A DNA stretch of 64,000 nt from Candidatus Edwardsbacteria bacterium RifOxyA12_full_54_48 (GTDB lineage Bacteria > Edwardsbacteria > AC1 > EtOH8). Positions within the stretch are counted from its first letter, which is position 1. Each line of letters opens with the position of its first letter. The translations under genes were made by a program, and so were the position numbers. The stretch is from contig MFFN01000004.1 in NCBI GenBank assembly GCA_001777915.1, positions 805,744 through 869,743 of the forward strand. The letters run 5' to 3'. Below are positions 1 through 8,501 of this stretch, piece by piece. Under the pieces are notes generated by a model that was given only the letters and a program-made list of their open reading frames with translations, searched no databases and was not told where the DNA came from.

Positions 1-1
1 A

Positions 2-982
2 AAAACCGCCCGATGGATAGGATCGGAACACCACGAAATGCTGCTGGAGAAAAAAGAGTATCTGGATTTTTTTGCCCGTTCATTTTATTATGTCGAGGAG
101 CCGGTGGCCGAGACCACCATTCCGGCCCTGTATTATGTGTCAAAGCTGGCGGCCCGGGACCTGAAAGTGGTGCTGGCCGGGCAGGGGGCCGACGAGCCGA
201 TGGCCGGATATCCCAGATATTTTGGCATCAGCCTGATACTCAAGTATCCCCGGCTCTGGAAGAACGGGCTGGTAAAAAGCCTGATCGCTAATTTGCCCCG
301 CAACGAAAGGGCCAAAAGAACAGCATATGCCGGGGGGTTTGACCAGGAGCTGGACCGGTTTTTAGCGGTGCACACCATTTTTACCCCGGAGCAAAAGATC
401 TTTCTGGTCCGGGAACCGCCTGCCGCGGTACGGGCAGATTCCGCCCGAACCTTGATGGCGGATCTCTACGGCCGAACATCATCATTAAGCGATCCTCTTT
501 CCAAACTGCTGTATATCGACGCCCGGATGAACCTTTCCGACGATCTGCTGCTCTTCAACGACAAGATGGCCATGGCCAATTCCCTGGAGATGCGGGTGCC
601 GTATCTGGATCTGGAGCTGATGGACTTTCTGGAATCACTGCCGGTAAACCTTAAACTCCGGGGCAGAACCGGAAAATACATCCATAAAAAAGCCGCCGGG
701 AAATGGCTGCCCGGGGAGATCATAAACAGAAAGAAACGCGGGTTTGCCACCCCCATGGACCAGTGGCTCCAATCGGGCCTGTCCGATACGGCCAAACGGC
801 TGTTCGCCCTTCCCGATTCGGCCTGCCGGCAATATTTCAATCTGGATTATATCAATGGTCTTATAGACAGCCATATCAAACGGCGCCATAATTATCAAAG
901 GCATATCTTCATGTTACTGTCGTTCGAGATCTGGCATAAGACATTTTTTGAAAACAAGGAAGTCGATATCGGCGCTAATTGA
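2..982 (+). CDS. asnB: Asparagine synthase (glutamine-hydrolysing), C-terminal part, cut by window start
   Basis: The frame is open from base 2, so the 5' end lies outside the window. About 326 residues are visible, all from the synthetase domain. The ATP-pyrophosphatase region is recognisable by GSEHHEM near the start and by LAGQGADEPMAGYPRY (about bases 174-222), the counterpart of the family motif SGEGADELFGGY. In this family the domain adenylates aspartate and amidates it with ammonia from the N-terminal glutaminase, which is not visible here. The position ahead of polysaccharide genes fits the AsnB-like enzymes common in capsule and O-antigen loci, which may amidate sugars or peptides; that specific role is inference. 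The first in-frame ATG (38) is internal and is not the start. Confidence 0.85.
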   Translation, partial: KTARWIGSEHHEMLLEKKEYLDFFARSFYYVEEPVAETTIPALYYVSKLAARDLKVVLAGQGADEPMAGYPRYFGISLILKYPRLWKNGLVKSLIANLPRNERAKRTAYAGGFDQELDRFLAVHTIFTPEQKIFLVREPPAAVRADSARTLMADLYGRTSSLSDPLSKLLYIDARMNLSDDLLLFNDKMAMANSLEMRVPYLDLELMDFLESLPVNLKLRGRTGKYIHKKAAGKWLPGEIINRKKRGFATPMDQWLQSGLSDTAKRLFALPDSACRQYFNLDYINGLIDSHIKRRHNYQRHIFMLLSFEIWHKTFFENKEVDIGAN

Positions 983-1081
983 AAATCACGGCCTTGGCAG
1001 TAAAACATACATCCAATTATATTTGGGTGGAAAATAAATTCGACAGAACATACGACATTAATGTCAGCAGGGTAATTATCC

Positions 1082-2176
1082 GTGAAAATTGTTAATATTG
1101 TTGGGGCCCGTCCCAACCTGATGAAAATAGCGCCACTCCTGACAGAGATGGGCCGTTATCCGGATATGAGCCCCATTCTTATTCATACCGGCCAGCATTA
1201 TGACGATAATATGTCCACGGCGTTCTTTAAAGACCTGGAATTACCCCAACCTGATTACAATCTGAATGTTGGCTCAGGGACCCATACCTGGCAGACAGCA
1301 AATGTGATGCTCAAGCTGGAGCCGCTGCTGAAAGAAATAGCCCCCGATATGATACTGGTGGTGGGCGACATAAACTCGACCCTGGCTGCGGCGCTGGTTG
1401 CCGCCAAGATGGGCCTTCCGCTGGCCCATATTGAAGCCGGATTGAGGAGCTTTGACCGGTCAATGCCGGAAGAGATCAACCGAGTGGTCACCGATGCTTT
1501 ATCGGATCACCTTTTTACCACGGAACGCAGCGCCAATGAAAATTTGCGGCGCGAGGGCATTCCTCGAAAAAAAATACATTTCGTTGGCAATGTAATGATA
1601 GACACCCTTCTCAAACACAAAAGACAGGCTGCGGCCCTGGGGATGCCGGGAAGGCACGGGGTTTCGGCCAAGGCCTATGCGGTCATGACCCTGCATCGTC
1701 CATCGAATGTTGATGTGCCGGAGTCCCTGAATAATATCTCTGATGTTCTATCAAGCATTCAGGGCCAGATTCCGGTATTATTTCCGGTTCACCCCAGGAC
1801 GGTAAAATGCCTGGAGACAAGCGGCCTTCGGAGCCGACTCGATGCCATGCCAAATGTGCATCTTCTGGAGCCGCTTGGTTATCTGGAGTTCCAGGGGTTA
1901 ATATCCCAGGCCCAGCTGGTGATGACCGATTCCGGAGGGATCCAGGAGGAAACCACCATCCTCGGTGTGCCCTGTCTGACCCTTCGCGACAATACCGAAA
2001 GGCCGGTCACGATCACAGAAGGCACTAATGAGCTGGTGGGAACATCGCCCAAAAAAATCACATCTGCTGTCCGGAGGATCCTAAAAGGCGGGATAAAGAA
2101 TGGCCGGCGCCCAGAATTATGGGACGGGAAGGCCTCCAAGAGGATAATTGAGATATTACGGGCAAGCAAGCTATAA
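1082..2176 (+). CDS. wecB: UDP-N-acetylglucosamine 2-epimerase (non-hydrolysing)
   Basis: A 364-residue cytoplasmic enzyme of normal family length that interconverts UDP-GlcNAc and UDP-ManNAc. It starts at GTG 1082 with the N-terminal nucleotide-fold sequence VNIVGARPNLMKIAPLL. Further hallmarks are VVGDINSTLA, HIEAGLRSFDRSMPEEINR (about residues 115-133) and the UDP-binding DSGGIQEE (about 282-289). The first gene downstream encodes a WecG/TagA-type transferase, a family that uses UDP-ManNAc or its uronate, so the two probably form one short branch of glycan assembly. No ManNAc dehydrogenase (WecC) is present in the window, so the donor may be UDP-ManNAc itself. Confidence 0.93.
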   Translation: MKIVNIVGARPNLMKIAPLLTEMGRYPDMSPILIHTGQHYDDNMSTAFFKDLELPQPDYNLNVGSGTHTWQTANVMLKLEPLLKEIAPDMILVVGDINSTLAAALVAAKMGLPLAHIEAGLRSFDRSMPEEINRVVTDALSDHLFTTERSANENLRREGIPRKKIHFVGNVMIDTLLKHKRQAAALGMPGRHGVSAKAYAVMTLHRPSNVDVPESLNNISDVLSSIQGQIPVLFPVHPRTVKCLETSGLRSRLDAMPNVHLLEPLGYLEFQGLISQAQLVMTDSGGIQEETTILGVPCLTLRDNTERPVTITEGTNELVGTSPKKITSAVRRILKGGIKNGRRPELWDGKASKRIIEILRASKL

Positions 2177-2233
2177 CCATTACCGGGACCGGTGTAATTA
2201 ACCATTTAATGCGCAGATTGAAAAACGGGGGAA

Positions 2234-2980
2234 ATGAGCCAGCTTTCAGATGATATAAACTTTTTGGGCTGTCCAGTAAGCCGTCTTTCAGTAACCCAGA
2301 CCCTGGACTGGATAAGAGAGGCCATTGCCAAAGGAAGCCCTTGCCAGATAGCCGTGGTTAATGCAAATAAATTTTATCTGATGTCCCGGCATGCCGCCTT
2401 AAGGGACATTATTCAAAAGGCCGACCTGGTCATCCCGGAGTGGGCGGTGGTTTGGGGAGCTGCCCAGCTAGGGCTGCCTTCGCTGAATCATTCGGGGGGG
2501 ATAATCCTGGCCAAGGAATTTATGCCCTATGCCGCCCAAAAAGGATTGCGCCCATACTTTTTGGGAGCAAAACATGAAGTGGTAAGTGCTCTGGTAAAAA
2601 AAATGAAATCCGATTATTCCGAACTTGATATCGCCGGTTATCATGACGGATATCTGGACACACCGGAAATCGAGGAATCAATAATAGAGGATATCAGGAA
2701 GTCCCGCCCGGATGTGCTATTTGTTGCCCTCGGTTCCCCAAAACAGGAGCTATGGATACATTCCCATATGCAATTGCTCAATGTGCCGGTCAGCATCGGA
2801 GTGGGCGGCAGTTTTGACGTGCTCTCGGGGCTCAAGCCGGACACCCCCGAATGGGCCCGCGGCAAAGGCTTGGAATGGCTGTACCGGATAGCACAAAACC
2901 CCAGGGCGTATGCCAAGCGTTATATTATCACCAATACCTGGTTTGTCTGGCAGATACTAAAAGAAAAATTTAAACAATGA
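2234..2980 (+). CDS. WecG/TagA/CpsF family glycosyltransferase (GT26)
   Basis: A 248-residue protein, the usual length for GT26. Family landmarks are VVNANKFYLMSRH near residue 45, FLGAKHEVVSALV in the middle, and a C-terminal block containing LFVALGSPKQELW, GVGGSFDVLSG and a tail ending NPRAYAKRYI. Such enzymes sit at the cytoplasmic membrane face and add ManNAc or ManNAcA as the second sugar on an undecaprenyl-PP-linked acceptor. The preceding wecB gene supplies the likely donor. The start at ATG 2234 follows a purine-rich GGGGGAA. Whether ManNAc or ManNAcA is transferred cannot be read from the sequence. Confidence 0.88.
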   Translation: MSQLSDDINFLGCPVSRLSVTQTLDWIREAIAKGSPCQIAVVNANKFYLMSRHAALRDIIQKADLVIPEWAVVWGAAQLGLPSLNHSGGIILAKEFMPYAAQKGLRPYFLGAKHEVVSALVKKMKSDYSELDIAGYHDGYLDTPEIEESIIEDIRKSRPDVLFVALGSPKQELWIHSHMQLLNVPVSIGVGGSFDVLSGLKPDTPEWARGKGLEWLYRIAQNPRAYAKRYIITNTWFVWQILKEKFKQ

Positions 2981-3091
2981 ATCCCTGGCAAATATCCGGC
3001 CGGTATTTTATTAAACGCAACCTGATCAAACATCTCCAAGGGAATGTCCGGAAAAATGATAACCAAATATAACAATTGCTGTCGATAAACA

Positions 3092-4522
3092 ATGATTTGG
3101 CGCTCATCATTAAATAGCAGGATCGCCCAGCTGGTGGATTTTTTAACCGGCATTGCCGGTTTTGCGACCTCATATCTGCTATGGGGCCTGCTGTATAACA
3201 AAGATCCGAACTTTTTCCCCCGGCCCTTCTCGGTCGGCGCGGAACATATCTATTGCGTATTGTTCTGCAGCGCACTGTATGTGGTCCTGTTCGACGGGCA
3301 GAAAGCCTACAGCTACCTGCGTTTTACTTCGCTGGAAACCGAGTACAATATCGTGATCAGAGTGGTGGGGTTCGCCATTCTGGTGGATTTCTTCTTCCTG
3401 CATATGCTGGGCTACCGCGATATCCCCCGCACCGTTTTCATCCTATCCCTGGCGGTGGCCCTGATTTATTTCGCCATTCAGAAGACCATGTTGTTTTATT
3501 TGGCCGCCCTGGCCCGGGGGAGGGGCCATAACCGGAAAAGGGTGATAATTATAGGCACCGGACATCGGGCCCGGATGGTGGCGGAAAATGCCAGGAAACA
3601 CCACGCCTGGGGGCTGGATATAATAGGACTGTTGACGGCCGACGACACCAGGGTGGGAAAGGAGTATTTCGGGATCAAGGTCCTGGATAATTACCGGAAT
3701 ATCGAAGAGATCATAAAAAGCCACAACCCTGAAGAAGTAATAGTCACCAGTTCCACCAAGAGCTTTGACCAGCTTCGGGATGTTTTTGACAAATGCGAGC
3801 TGGCCGGGATCCCGATCCGATTGATCTCTGATTTTTTTGGGTCGAACGTCAGTAATGTTCACATCGACAACGTATACGGCCTTAATGTGATCAGCCTTTA
3901 TCTGGCCGAGCGGCCGGAGTGGAAATTAGCGTTTAAGAGGCTGATGGATATAATCCTTTCGCTGGCGGGGATAGTCCTGTTGCTGCCGTTATATGCCGCC
4001 ATAGCTTTGATCATTCTGATACAGGATGGCCGGCCGGTGCTGTATGGCTGGAATGTGGTGGGCTATAAGAGGAAGCCCATTAAAAGCTGGAAATTTCGGA
4101 CCATGGTGCGTAACGCCGATGAGCTCAAGAAGAAACTGATGGACCGGAACGAAATGACGGGCCCGGTTTTCAAGATAACCAACGACCCCCGGATAATTCC
4201 CATCGGACATTTCCTTCGTAAATATAGCCTGGATGAGCTGCCCCAGCTTTTCAGCGTGCTCAAGGGAGACCTCAGCCTGGTGGGGCCCCGGCCGCCGCTG
4301 CAATATGAATACCGGGAGTTCGATATTTGGCACCGAAGGAAATTATCGGTGAAGCCCGGTTTGACCTGTCTCTGGCAGGTATCGGGCCGCAATGATATCG
4401 TTGATTTCAACGAATGGGCCAGGCTGGACCTGGCATATATAGACAACTGGTCGCTGTGGCTGGATATCAAAATACTGATAAAGACAATTCCCGCGGTCCT
4501 GATGAGCCGGGGGGCAAAATGA
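3092..4522 (+). CDS. Polyprenyl glycosylphosphotransferase, first of two (WbaP/Sugar_trans type)
   Basis: A 476-residue membrane enzyme that starts a glycan by moving sugar-1-phosphate onto undecaprenyl phosphate. The N-terminal third is a bundle of hydrophobic helices. A Rossmann-like CoA-binding domain follows (VIIIGTGHRARMVAENA, about residue 150). The C-terminal bacterial sugar transferase domain begins around residue 275 with KRLMDIILSLAGIVLLLPL and carries KFRTM, the catalytic-type SLDELPQL and SLVGPRPP. The block before KFRTM reads GRPVLYGWNVVGYKRK instead of the commoner SPGPVFFKQ-type sequence, which marks a subfamily. A second enzyme of this class lies at 11118. No strong ribosome binding site precedes ATG 3092. 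Confidence 0.9.
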   Translation: MIWRSSLNSRIAQLVDFLTGIAGFATSYLLWGLLYNKDPNFFPRPFSVGAEHIYCVLFCSALYVVLFDGQKAYSYLRFTSLETEYNIVIRVVGFAILVDFFFLHMLGYRDIPRTVFILSLAVALIYFAIQKTMLFYLAALARGRGHNRKRVIIIGTGHRARMVAENARKHHAWGLDIIGLLTADDTRVGKEYFGIKVLDNYRNIEEIIKSHNPEEVIVTSSTKSFDQLRDVFDKCELAGIPIRLISDFFGSNVSNVHIDNVYGLNVISLYLAERPEWKLAFKRLMDIILSLAGIVLLLPLYAAIALIILIQDGRPVLYGWNVVGYKRKPIKSWKFRTMVRNADELKKKLMDRNEMTGPVFKITNDPRIIPIGHFLRKYSLDELPQLFSVLKGDLSLVGPRPPLQYEYREFDIWHRRKLSVKPGLTCLWQVSGRNDIVDFNEWARLDLAYIDNWSLWLDIKILIKTIPAVLMSRGAK

Positions 4523-4552
4523 TCAACCCTGAAATATAAACGGATCAAGATC

Positions 4553-5542
4553 ATGATAATATCACAAACACCTTTAAGGGTCAGCCTTTCCGGGGGCGGG
4601 ACAGATTTTTATGATTATTATATACATCATGAGGGATTTGTGGTAAGCACCGCCATAGACAAATACGTGTTCGTGGTGGTTAAGGAGCGCTTTGACGATC
4701 TGATATATGTCTCCTACACCAAGAAGGAGATCGTGGAGAACATAAACGAAATTCAGCACGATCTGGTCCGGGAGGCGGCGAAAAGAACCGGCATGGACAA
4801 GGGTTTTGAGGTCTCCATGATGGCCGATATCCCGTCCGAGGGATCGGGACTGGGATCTTCCAGCAGCCTGACCGTCGGCCTGCTTAACGGCTTCTATCAG
4901 TATAACGGGGTGCAGGTAACGGCAGAGGACCTGGCCCAGCAGGCCTATGAGATCGAGGTCGGCATCCTGAAGCGTCCCATCGGGAAACAGGATCAATATA
5001 TCGCTGCCTATGGCGGGCTGTCCTCCTTCAAATTCAAGAAGGACGATACGGTTTTGGTGGAAAAACTCAAGGTGGGCAATGATGTCAAAAGAAGATTGGG
5101 GGAAAACCTGCTGCTATTCTACACCAACATCAACCGCCTGTCTTCCACCATACTGACCGAACAGAAGGAAAACATCGGACACAAGCGGGAACATCTGGGA
5201 AAGATAAAACATTTGGCCCACGAGGTTCACGACTGCATCCTGAAGGGGACCCTGGATTGCGTGGGCGAGACCCTGGACCGAAACTGGATATATAAAAAGC
5301 AGCTTTCCTCAAACATCTCTAACCCGGTTATCGAGGAGATGCATGAGACTGCCATGAAGAACGGCGCCATCGGAGCCAAGATCTCCGGAGCCGGGGGAGG
5401 AGGTTTCCTTCTGGTCTACTGCCCCCGGGAGAAACAGGACCGGCTGCACCGGGCCATGAAGAAATACCGGGAAATGCCTTTTATGTTAGAACCCCAAGGC
5501 AGCCGGATAATATTCAATTACCGTAGGTATGATTGGAAGTAG
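4553..5542 (+). CDS. hddA: D-glycero-D-manno-heptose 7-phosphate kinase-like GHMP kinase
   Basis: A 329-residue GHMP-family kinase. The N-terminal TPLRVSLSGGGTDFYDYY is typical of HddA-type sugar kinases, the ATP-binding loop PSEGSGLGSSSSL lies at about residues 94-106, and the C-terminal motif KISGAGGGGFLLVY is present. In the GDP-heptose route HddA phosphorylates heptose 7-phosphate at C1. The other enzymes of that route, GmhA, GmhB and an HddC-type nucleotidyltransferase, follow within 3 kb on the same strand, which strongly supports heptose over galactose or mevalonate as substrate. It ends one base before the GTG that could start the next gene, so translational coupling is likely. Confidence 0.85.
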   Translation: MIISQTPLRVSLSGGGTDFYDYYIHHEGFVVSTAIDKYVFVVVKERFDDLIYVSYTKKEIVENINEIQHDLVREAAKRTGMDKGFEVSMMADIPSEGSGLGSSSSLTVGLLNGFYQYNGVQVTAEDLAQQAYEIEVGILKRPIGKQDQYIAAYGGLSSFKFKKDDTVLVEKLKVGNDVKRRLGENLLLFYTNINRLSSTILTEQKENIGHKREHLGKIKHLAHEVHDCILKGTLDCVGETLDRNWIYKKQLSSNISNPVIEEMHETAMKNGAIGAKISGAGGGGFLLVYCPREKQDRLHRAMKKYREMPFMLEPQGSRIIFNYRRYDWK

Positions 5543-5548
5543 GTGACT

Positions 5549-6664
5549 ATGTCTCTTGTTTTGGTGACCGGCGGTGCGGGATTCATAGGTTCGCATACGG
5601 CGGACAGGTTGATAAGCTTGGGGTATCAGGTCAGGATACTTGATAATCTACAAAAGCCCGTACATTTAAAGGGGAAGCCAGATTACCTGAATCCAAAGGC
5701 CGAATTCATGCTGGGCGATGTGCGGGATAAGGAAACCATGATCCGGGCACTTGATGGGGTCGAATATGTGTTCCATTTTGCCGCCTACCAGGATTATCTT
5801 CCGGATTTTTCAACCTTCTTTCAGGTGAACTCGGTCAGCACCGCACTGATCTACGAAATTGCCGTGGAGAAAAACCTGCCCCTGAAGAAAGTGGTGGTGG
5901 CCTCTTCCCAATTTGTCCAAGGCGAGGGATTGTATAAAAAAAAGGACGGCTCCCTGGTTGCGCCCTACCAAAGGCCGCTGGCCCAATTGGAGGTTGGGGA
6001 TTGGGAATGGAGGGACCAGGCCGGCCGGCCCATGGAGTGGCAGTGGACCCCGGAGAGCCATGCCAGTCCACCCAATGCCTACGCCATATCGAAATATTCC
6101 CAGGAACTGATGACCCTGGCCTTTGGGCGCAGATACCAGATACCATCGGTAGCTTTGCGCTATTCGATCGTCCAGGGCTCTCGCCAGTCCTTTTATAATG
6201 CCTACAGCGGGGCCTGCCGGATATTCAACCTGCATTATTTTTTCAACAAAGCTCCCACCATCTACGAGGATGGCCTTCAGCGGAGGGATTTTGTCAATAT
6301 CCATGATGTGGTGGATGCCAATCTGCTGGTCATGCAGGATCCCCGGGCGGATTATAACGCCTATTGCATAGGCGGCGGTCATCCCTACACCGTCAGGGAA
6401 TTTGCCGATATCGTGGCCAAGGTTCACGGAAAGGAACATTTAAAACCCAACATACCCGGCGAATTCAGGCTGGGCGACACCAGGCACACCTGTTCCGATA
6501 TAGCTAAAATAAAAAAGCTGGGTTGGTCTCCCCGTAGAACGGCGGAGGATTCGGTAAAGGATTATCTGGAATATCTCAAGGCCCAGACCGATATAGAGGA
6601 TATTCTGGAATATGCCGAAAAGACCATGAAGCAGTTGAACGTGGTCAGAATGGCCAGAAAATGA
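5549..6664 (+). CDS. NAD-dependent sugar epimerase/dehydratase (extended SDR)
   Basis: A 371-residue extended short-chain dehydrogenase. The dinucleotide-binding motif LVTGGAGFIGSHTADRL opens the protein and the catalytic YAISK lies near residue 184. Its place inside a GDP-heptose biosynthesis set suggests that it modifies NDP-heptose (epimerisation or 4,6-dehydration), but the substrate cannot be deduced. The start is placed at ATG 5549, preceded by GGAAGTAGG; an in-frame GTG at 5543 would add two residues. The stop overlaps the next start (ATGA at 6661). Confidence 0.8.
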   Translation: MSLVLVTGGAGFIGSHTADRLISLGYQVRILDNLQKPVHLKGKPDYLNPKAEFMLGDVRDKETMIRALDGVEYVFHFAAYQDYLPDFSTFFQVNSVSTALIYEIAVEKNLPLKKVVVASSQFVQGEGLYKKKDGSLVAPYQRPLAQLEVGDWEWRDQAGRPMEWQWTPESHASPPNAYAISKYSQELMTLAFGRRYQIPSVALRYSIVQGSRQSFYNAYSGACRIFNLHYFFNKAPTIYEDGLQRRDFVNIHDVVDANLLVMQDPRADYNAYCIGGGHPYTVREFADIVAKVHGKEHLKPNIPGEFRLGDTRHTCSDIAKIKKLGWSPRRTAEDSVKDYLEYLKAQTDIEDILEYAEKTMKQLNVVRMARK

Positions 6665-7368
6665 AGGCCTTCTTGCTGGCGGCCGGCCTTGGCACCCGGC
6701 TTCGCCCCCTGACCAACGATCTTCCCAAATGCCTGGTGCCGGTTGCCGGAAAGCCTTTGCTGAGCTGGTGGATAGAGCTTTTGGAGGAAAACGGCGTAGA
6801 TGAGGTGCTGATCAATTTGCATCACCTGCCGGAGAAGGTGGAATATTTTTTAAAAGAACAGGGCACAAAAATCCGGTTCCGGATATTTTGTGAAGAAAAA
6901 CTGCTGGGCAGCGCCGGAACCCTTAGGACCAACCGTGAGTTTGTGTGTCGGGAAAAAGAATTTTACATCTTGTATGCCGATAACCTGACAAATTATAACC
7001 TTACTGAATTTTTGGCCTTCCACCGCCGACAGAAAAGCCTCTTCAGCATGGCCCTGTTTCATTCCAAGAATCCCCAGGCCTGCGGCATCGCCCAGATAGA
7101 CCAGCATAACACCATAACCAGCTTTGAAGAGAAACCGAAAAAACCTAAATCCACCCTGGCCAATGCCGGACTTTATATCTCCGGCCCAGCTATTTTGGAT
7201 ATGATCCCGGACCGGGAAACGGCCGATATCGGCTTTGACCTGCTCCCGCTGCTGTCCGGAAAGATGAAAGGCTGGATAACCGACGATTATTTGATAGATA
7301 TCGGGACCTTGGAGAATCTGCGGAAGGCCGGCGAAGAATGGCCAAAAATAATAGGAGCGCGAACATGA
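6661..7368 (+). CDS. hddC: Sugar nucleotidyltransferase (HddC-like)
   Basis: A 235-residue nucleotidyltransferase. The N-terminal signature LLAAGLGTRLRPLTNDLPK (residues 5-23) binds the NTP, and FEEKPKKPKSTLANAGLY and YLIDIGTLENL are typical later blocks. The family joins a sugar 1-phosphate to NMP from GTP, CTP, UTP or dTTP. In the company of HddA, GmhA and GmhB, the expected product is GDP-D-glycero-alpha-D-manno-heptose. The short length and lack of a left-handed beta-helix argue against a bifunctional acetyltransferase. The ATG overlaps the previous stop, and the TGA overlaps the next ATG, so these genes are translationally coupled. Confidence 0.82.
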   Translation: MKAFLLAAGLGTRLRPLTNDLPKCLVPVAGKPLLSWWIELLEENGVDEVLINLHHLPEKVEYFLKEQGTKIRFRIFCEEKLLGSAGTLRTNREFVCREKEFYILYADNLTNYNLTEFLAFHRRQKSLFSMALFHSKNPQACGIAQIDQHNTITSFEEKPKKPKSTLANAGLYISGPAILDMIPDRETADIGFDLLPLLSGKMKGWITDDYLIDIGTLENLRKAGEEWPKIIGART

Positions 7369-7940
7369 GCTTCGAAAGCTATATCCGGGAACTTAATGAA
7401 ACACTGTCTAAGATCGACCGGGGGCAGTTGGACGGGCTTGCCGACCTTTTGCTGAAGGCCTACCGTCAGGAAAGGACCATCTATGTTATCGGCAACGGCG
7501 GGTCGGCGGCCAACGCCTCGCATTTTGCCCAGGACCTGGCCAAGGGATGCCGGGGGGCACTGGACAGTGAAAGGCGCTTTAAGGCCATCAGCCTGACGGA
7601 CAATGTCCCGTTCATTACCGCCCTGGCCAATGACGACGGCTATCAATATGTATTTGAACAGCAGCTGAGAACCTTTGCCAAAGCCGGGGATGTTCTGGTG
7701 GCCATCAGCGGCTCCGGCAACAGCCCGAATGTGTTGACGGCGGTGGACTGGGCCAACCACAGCGGTTTGACGACGGTCGGGGTCACCGGTTTTGATGGCG
7801 GAAAATTGAAAGCCTTGGCCGGACATCAGCTTCATGTTCCCCTGAACGACATGTGCACCGCCGAAAGCATACACTCAATTTTATTTCATTATGTAGTACT
7901 GGAGCTGCAGAAGATGCTTGACCTGAGCTGCCGGGGATAG
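7365..7940 (+). CDS. gmhA: Phosphoheptose isomerase (SIS domain)
   Basis: A 191-residue single SIS-domain protein that converts sedoheptulose 7-phosphate to D-glycero-D-manno-heptose 7-phosphate, the first step of the heptose pathway. The sugar-phosphate loop IGNGGSAANASHFAQDL and the later AISGSGNSPNVL are diagnostic, and the C-terminal CTAESIHSILFHYV matches GmhA. The start at ATG 7365 is chosen because it overlaps the upstream TGA as ATGA and has AGGAGC at good spacing. An earlier in-frame ATG at 7338 lies inside the preceding gene and has no binding site. Confidence 0.92.
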   Translation: MSFESYIRELNETLSKIDRGQLDGLADLLLKAYRQERTIYVIGNGGSAANASHFAQDLAKGCRGALDSERRFKAISLTDNVPFITALANDDGYQYVFEQQLRTFAKAGDVLVAISGSGNSPNVLTAVDWANHSGLTTVGVTGFDGGKLKALAGHQLHVPLNDMCTAESIHSILFHYVVLELQKMLDLSCRG

Positions 7941-7946
7941 GTTCTG

Positions 7947-8477
7947 ATGCCCGGCAAAATAAAAAACATATTTTTGGACCGCGATGGGACCATCAATGAG
8001 ATCATCTTCCGGGACTCCAAGGCCACCTCGCCCCGGTCGGTGGAGGAATTCCGGCTGCGGGACGATTTTATAAGATTCCACAGGATGGCAACTTCCCTGG
8101 GGCGGGACCTGTTTATAATCTCAAATCAACCGGAGGTTTCCCGGGGATTGATCGATCGGGGGTTTCTGGAACAGGTCGATCTGATGATAAGGTCGGCCTG
8201 CAGGATAAAGGATGTTTCCTACTGCCTGCATGACGACGGGGATGGATGCGACTGCCGCAAGCCCGAACCCGGCATGATCAACCGAATGATCGAAAAACAC
8301 GCCCTGCAGAAAGATGAAACCATCATGATCGGGGACACCTGGAAGGATGTGGCTGCCGGCAAAGCCGCCGGAGTAAAAACCGTCATGTTGCGGAGGGATT
8401 ATAACCGTCAGGCCAACTGCCAGCCGGATCACCAGGTTGACCAGCTGATGGATCTATGGGCAACCGGCATCTTCTAA
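7947..8477 (+). CDS. gmhB: D-glycero-D-manno-heptose 1,7-bisphosphate phosphatase (HAD)
   Basis: A 176-residue HAD hydrolase of the histidinol-phosphatase/GmhB type. Motif I is FLDRDGTINE (D11 and D13 by count). The metal-binding insert contains HDDGDGCDCRKPEPGM, with fewer spaced Cys/His than the canonical zinc-loop form. Motif IV is MIGDTWKDVAAGKAAG. It removes the C7 phosphate, leaving heptose 1-phosphate for the nucleotidyltransferase at 6661. Only six bases separate it from gmhA. It closes the run of overlapping or near-overlapping heptose genes at 4553-8477. Confidence 0.88.
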   Translation: MPGKIKNIFLDRDGTINEIIFRDSKATSPRSVEEFRLRDDFIRFHRMATSLGRDLFIISNQPEVSRGLIDRGFLEQVDLMIRSACRIKDVSYCLHDDGDGCDCRKPEPGMINRMIEKHALQKDETIMIGDTWKDVAAGKAAGVKTVMLRRDYNRQANCQPDHQVDQLMDLWATGIF

Positions 8478-8501
8478 TCTTTTAAGAACGCTGTTGATAG
8501 T

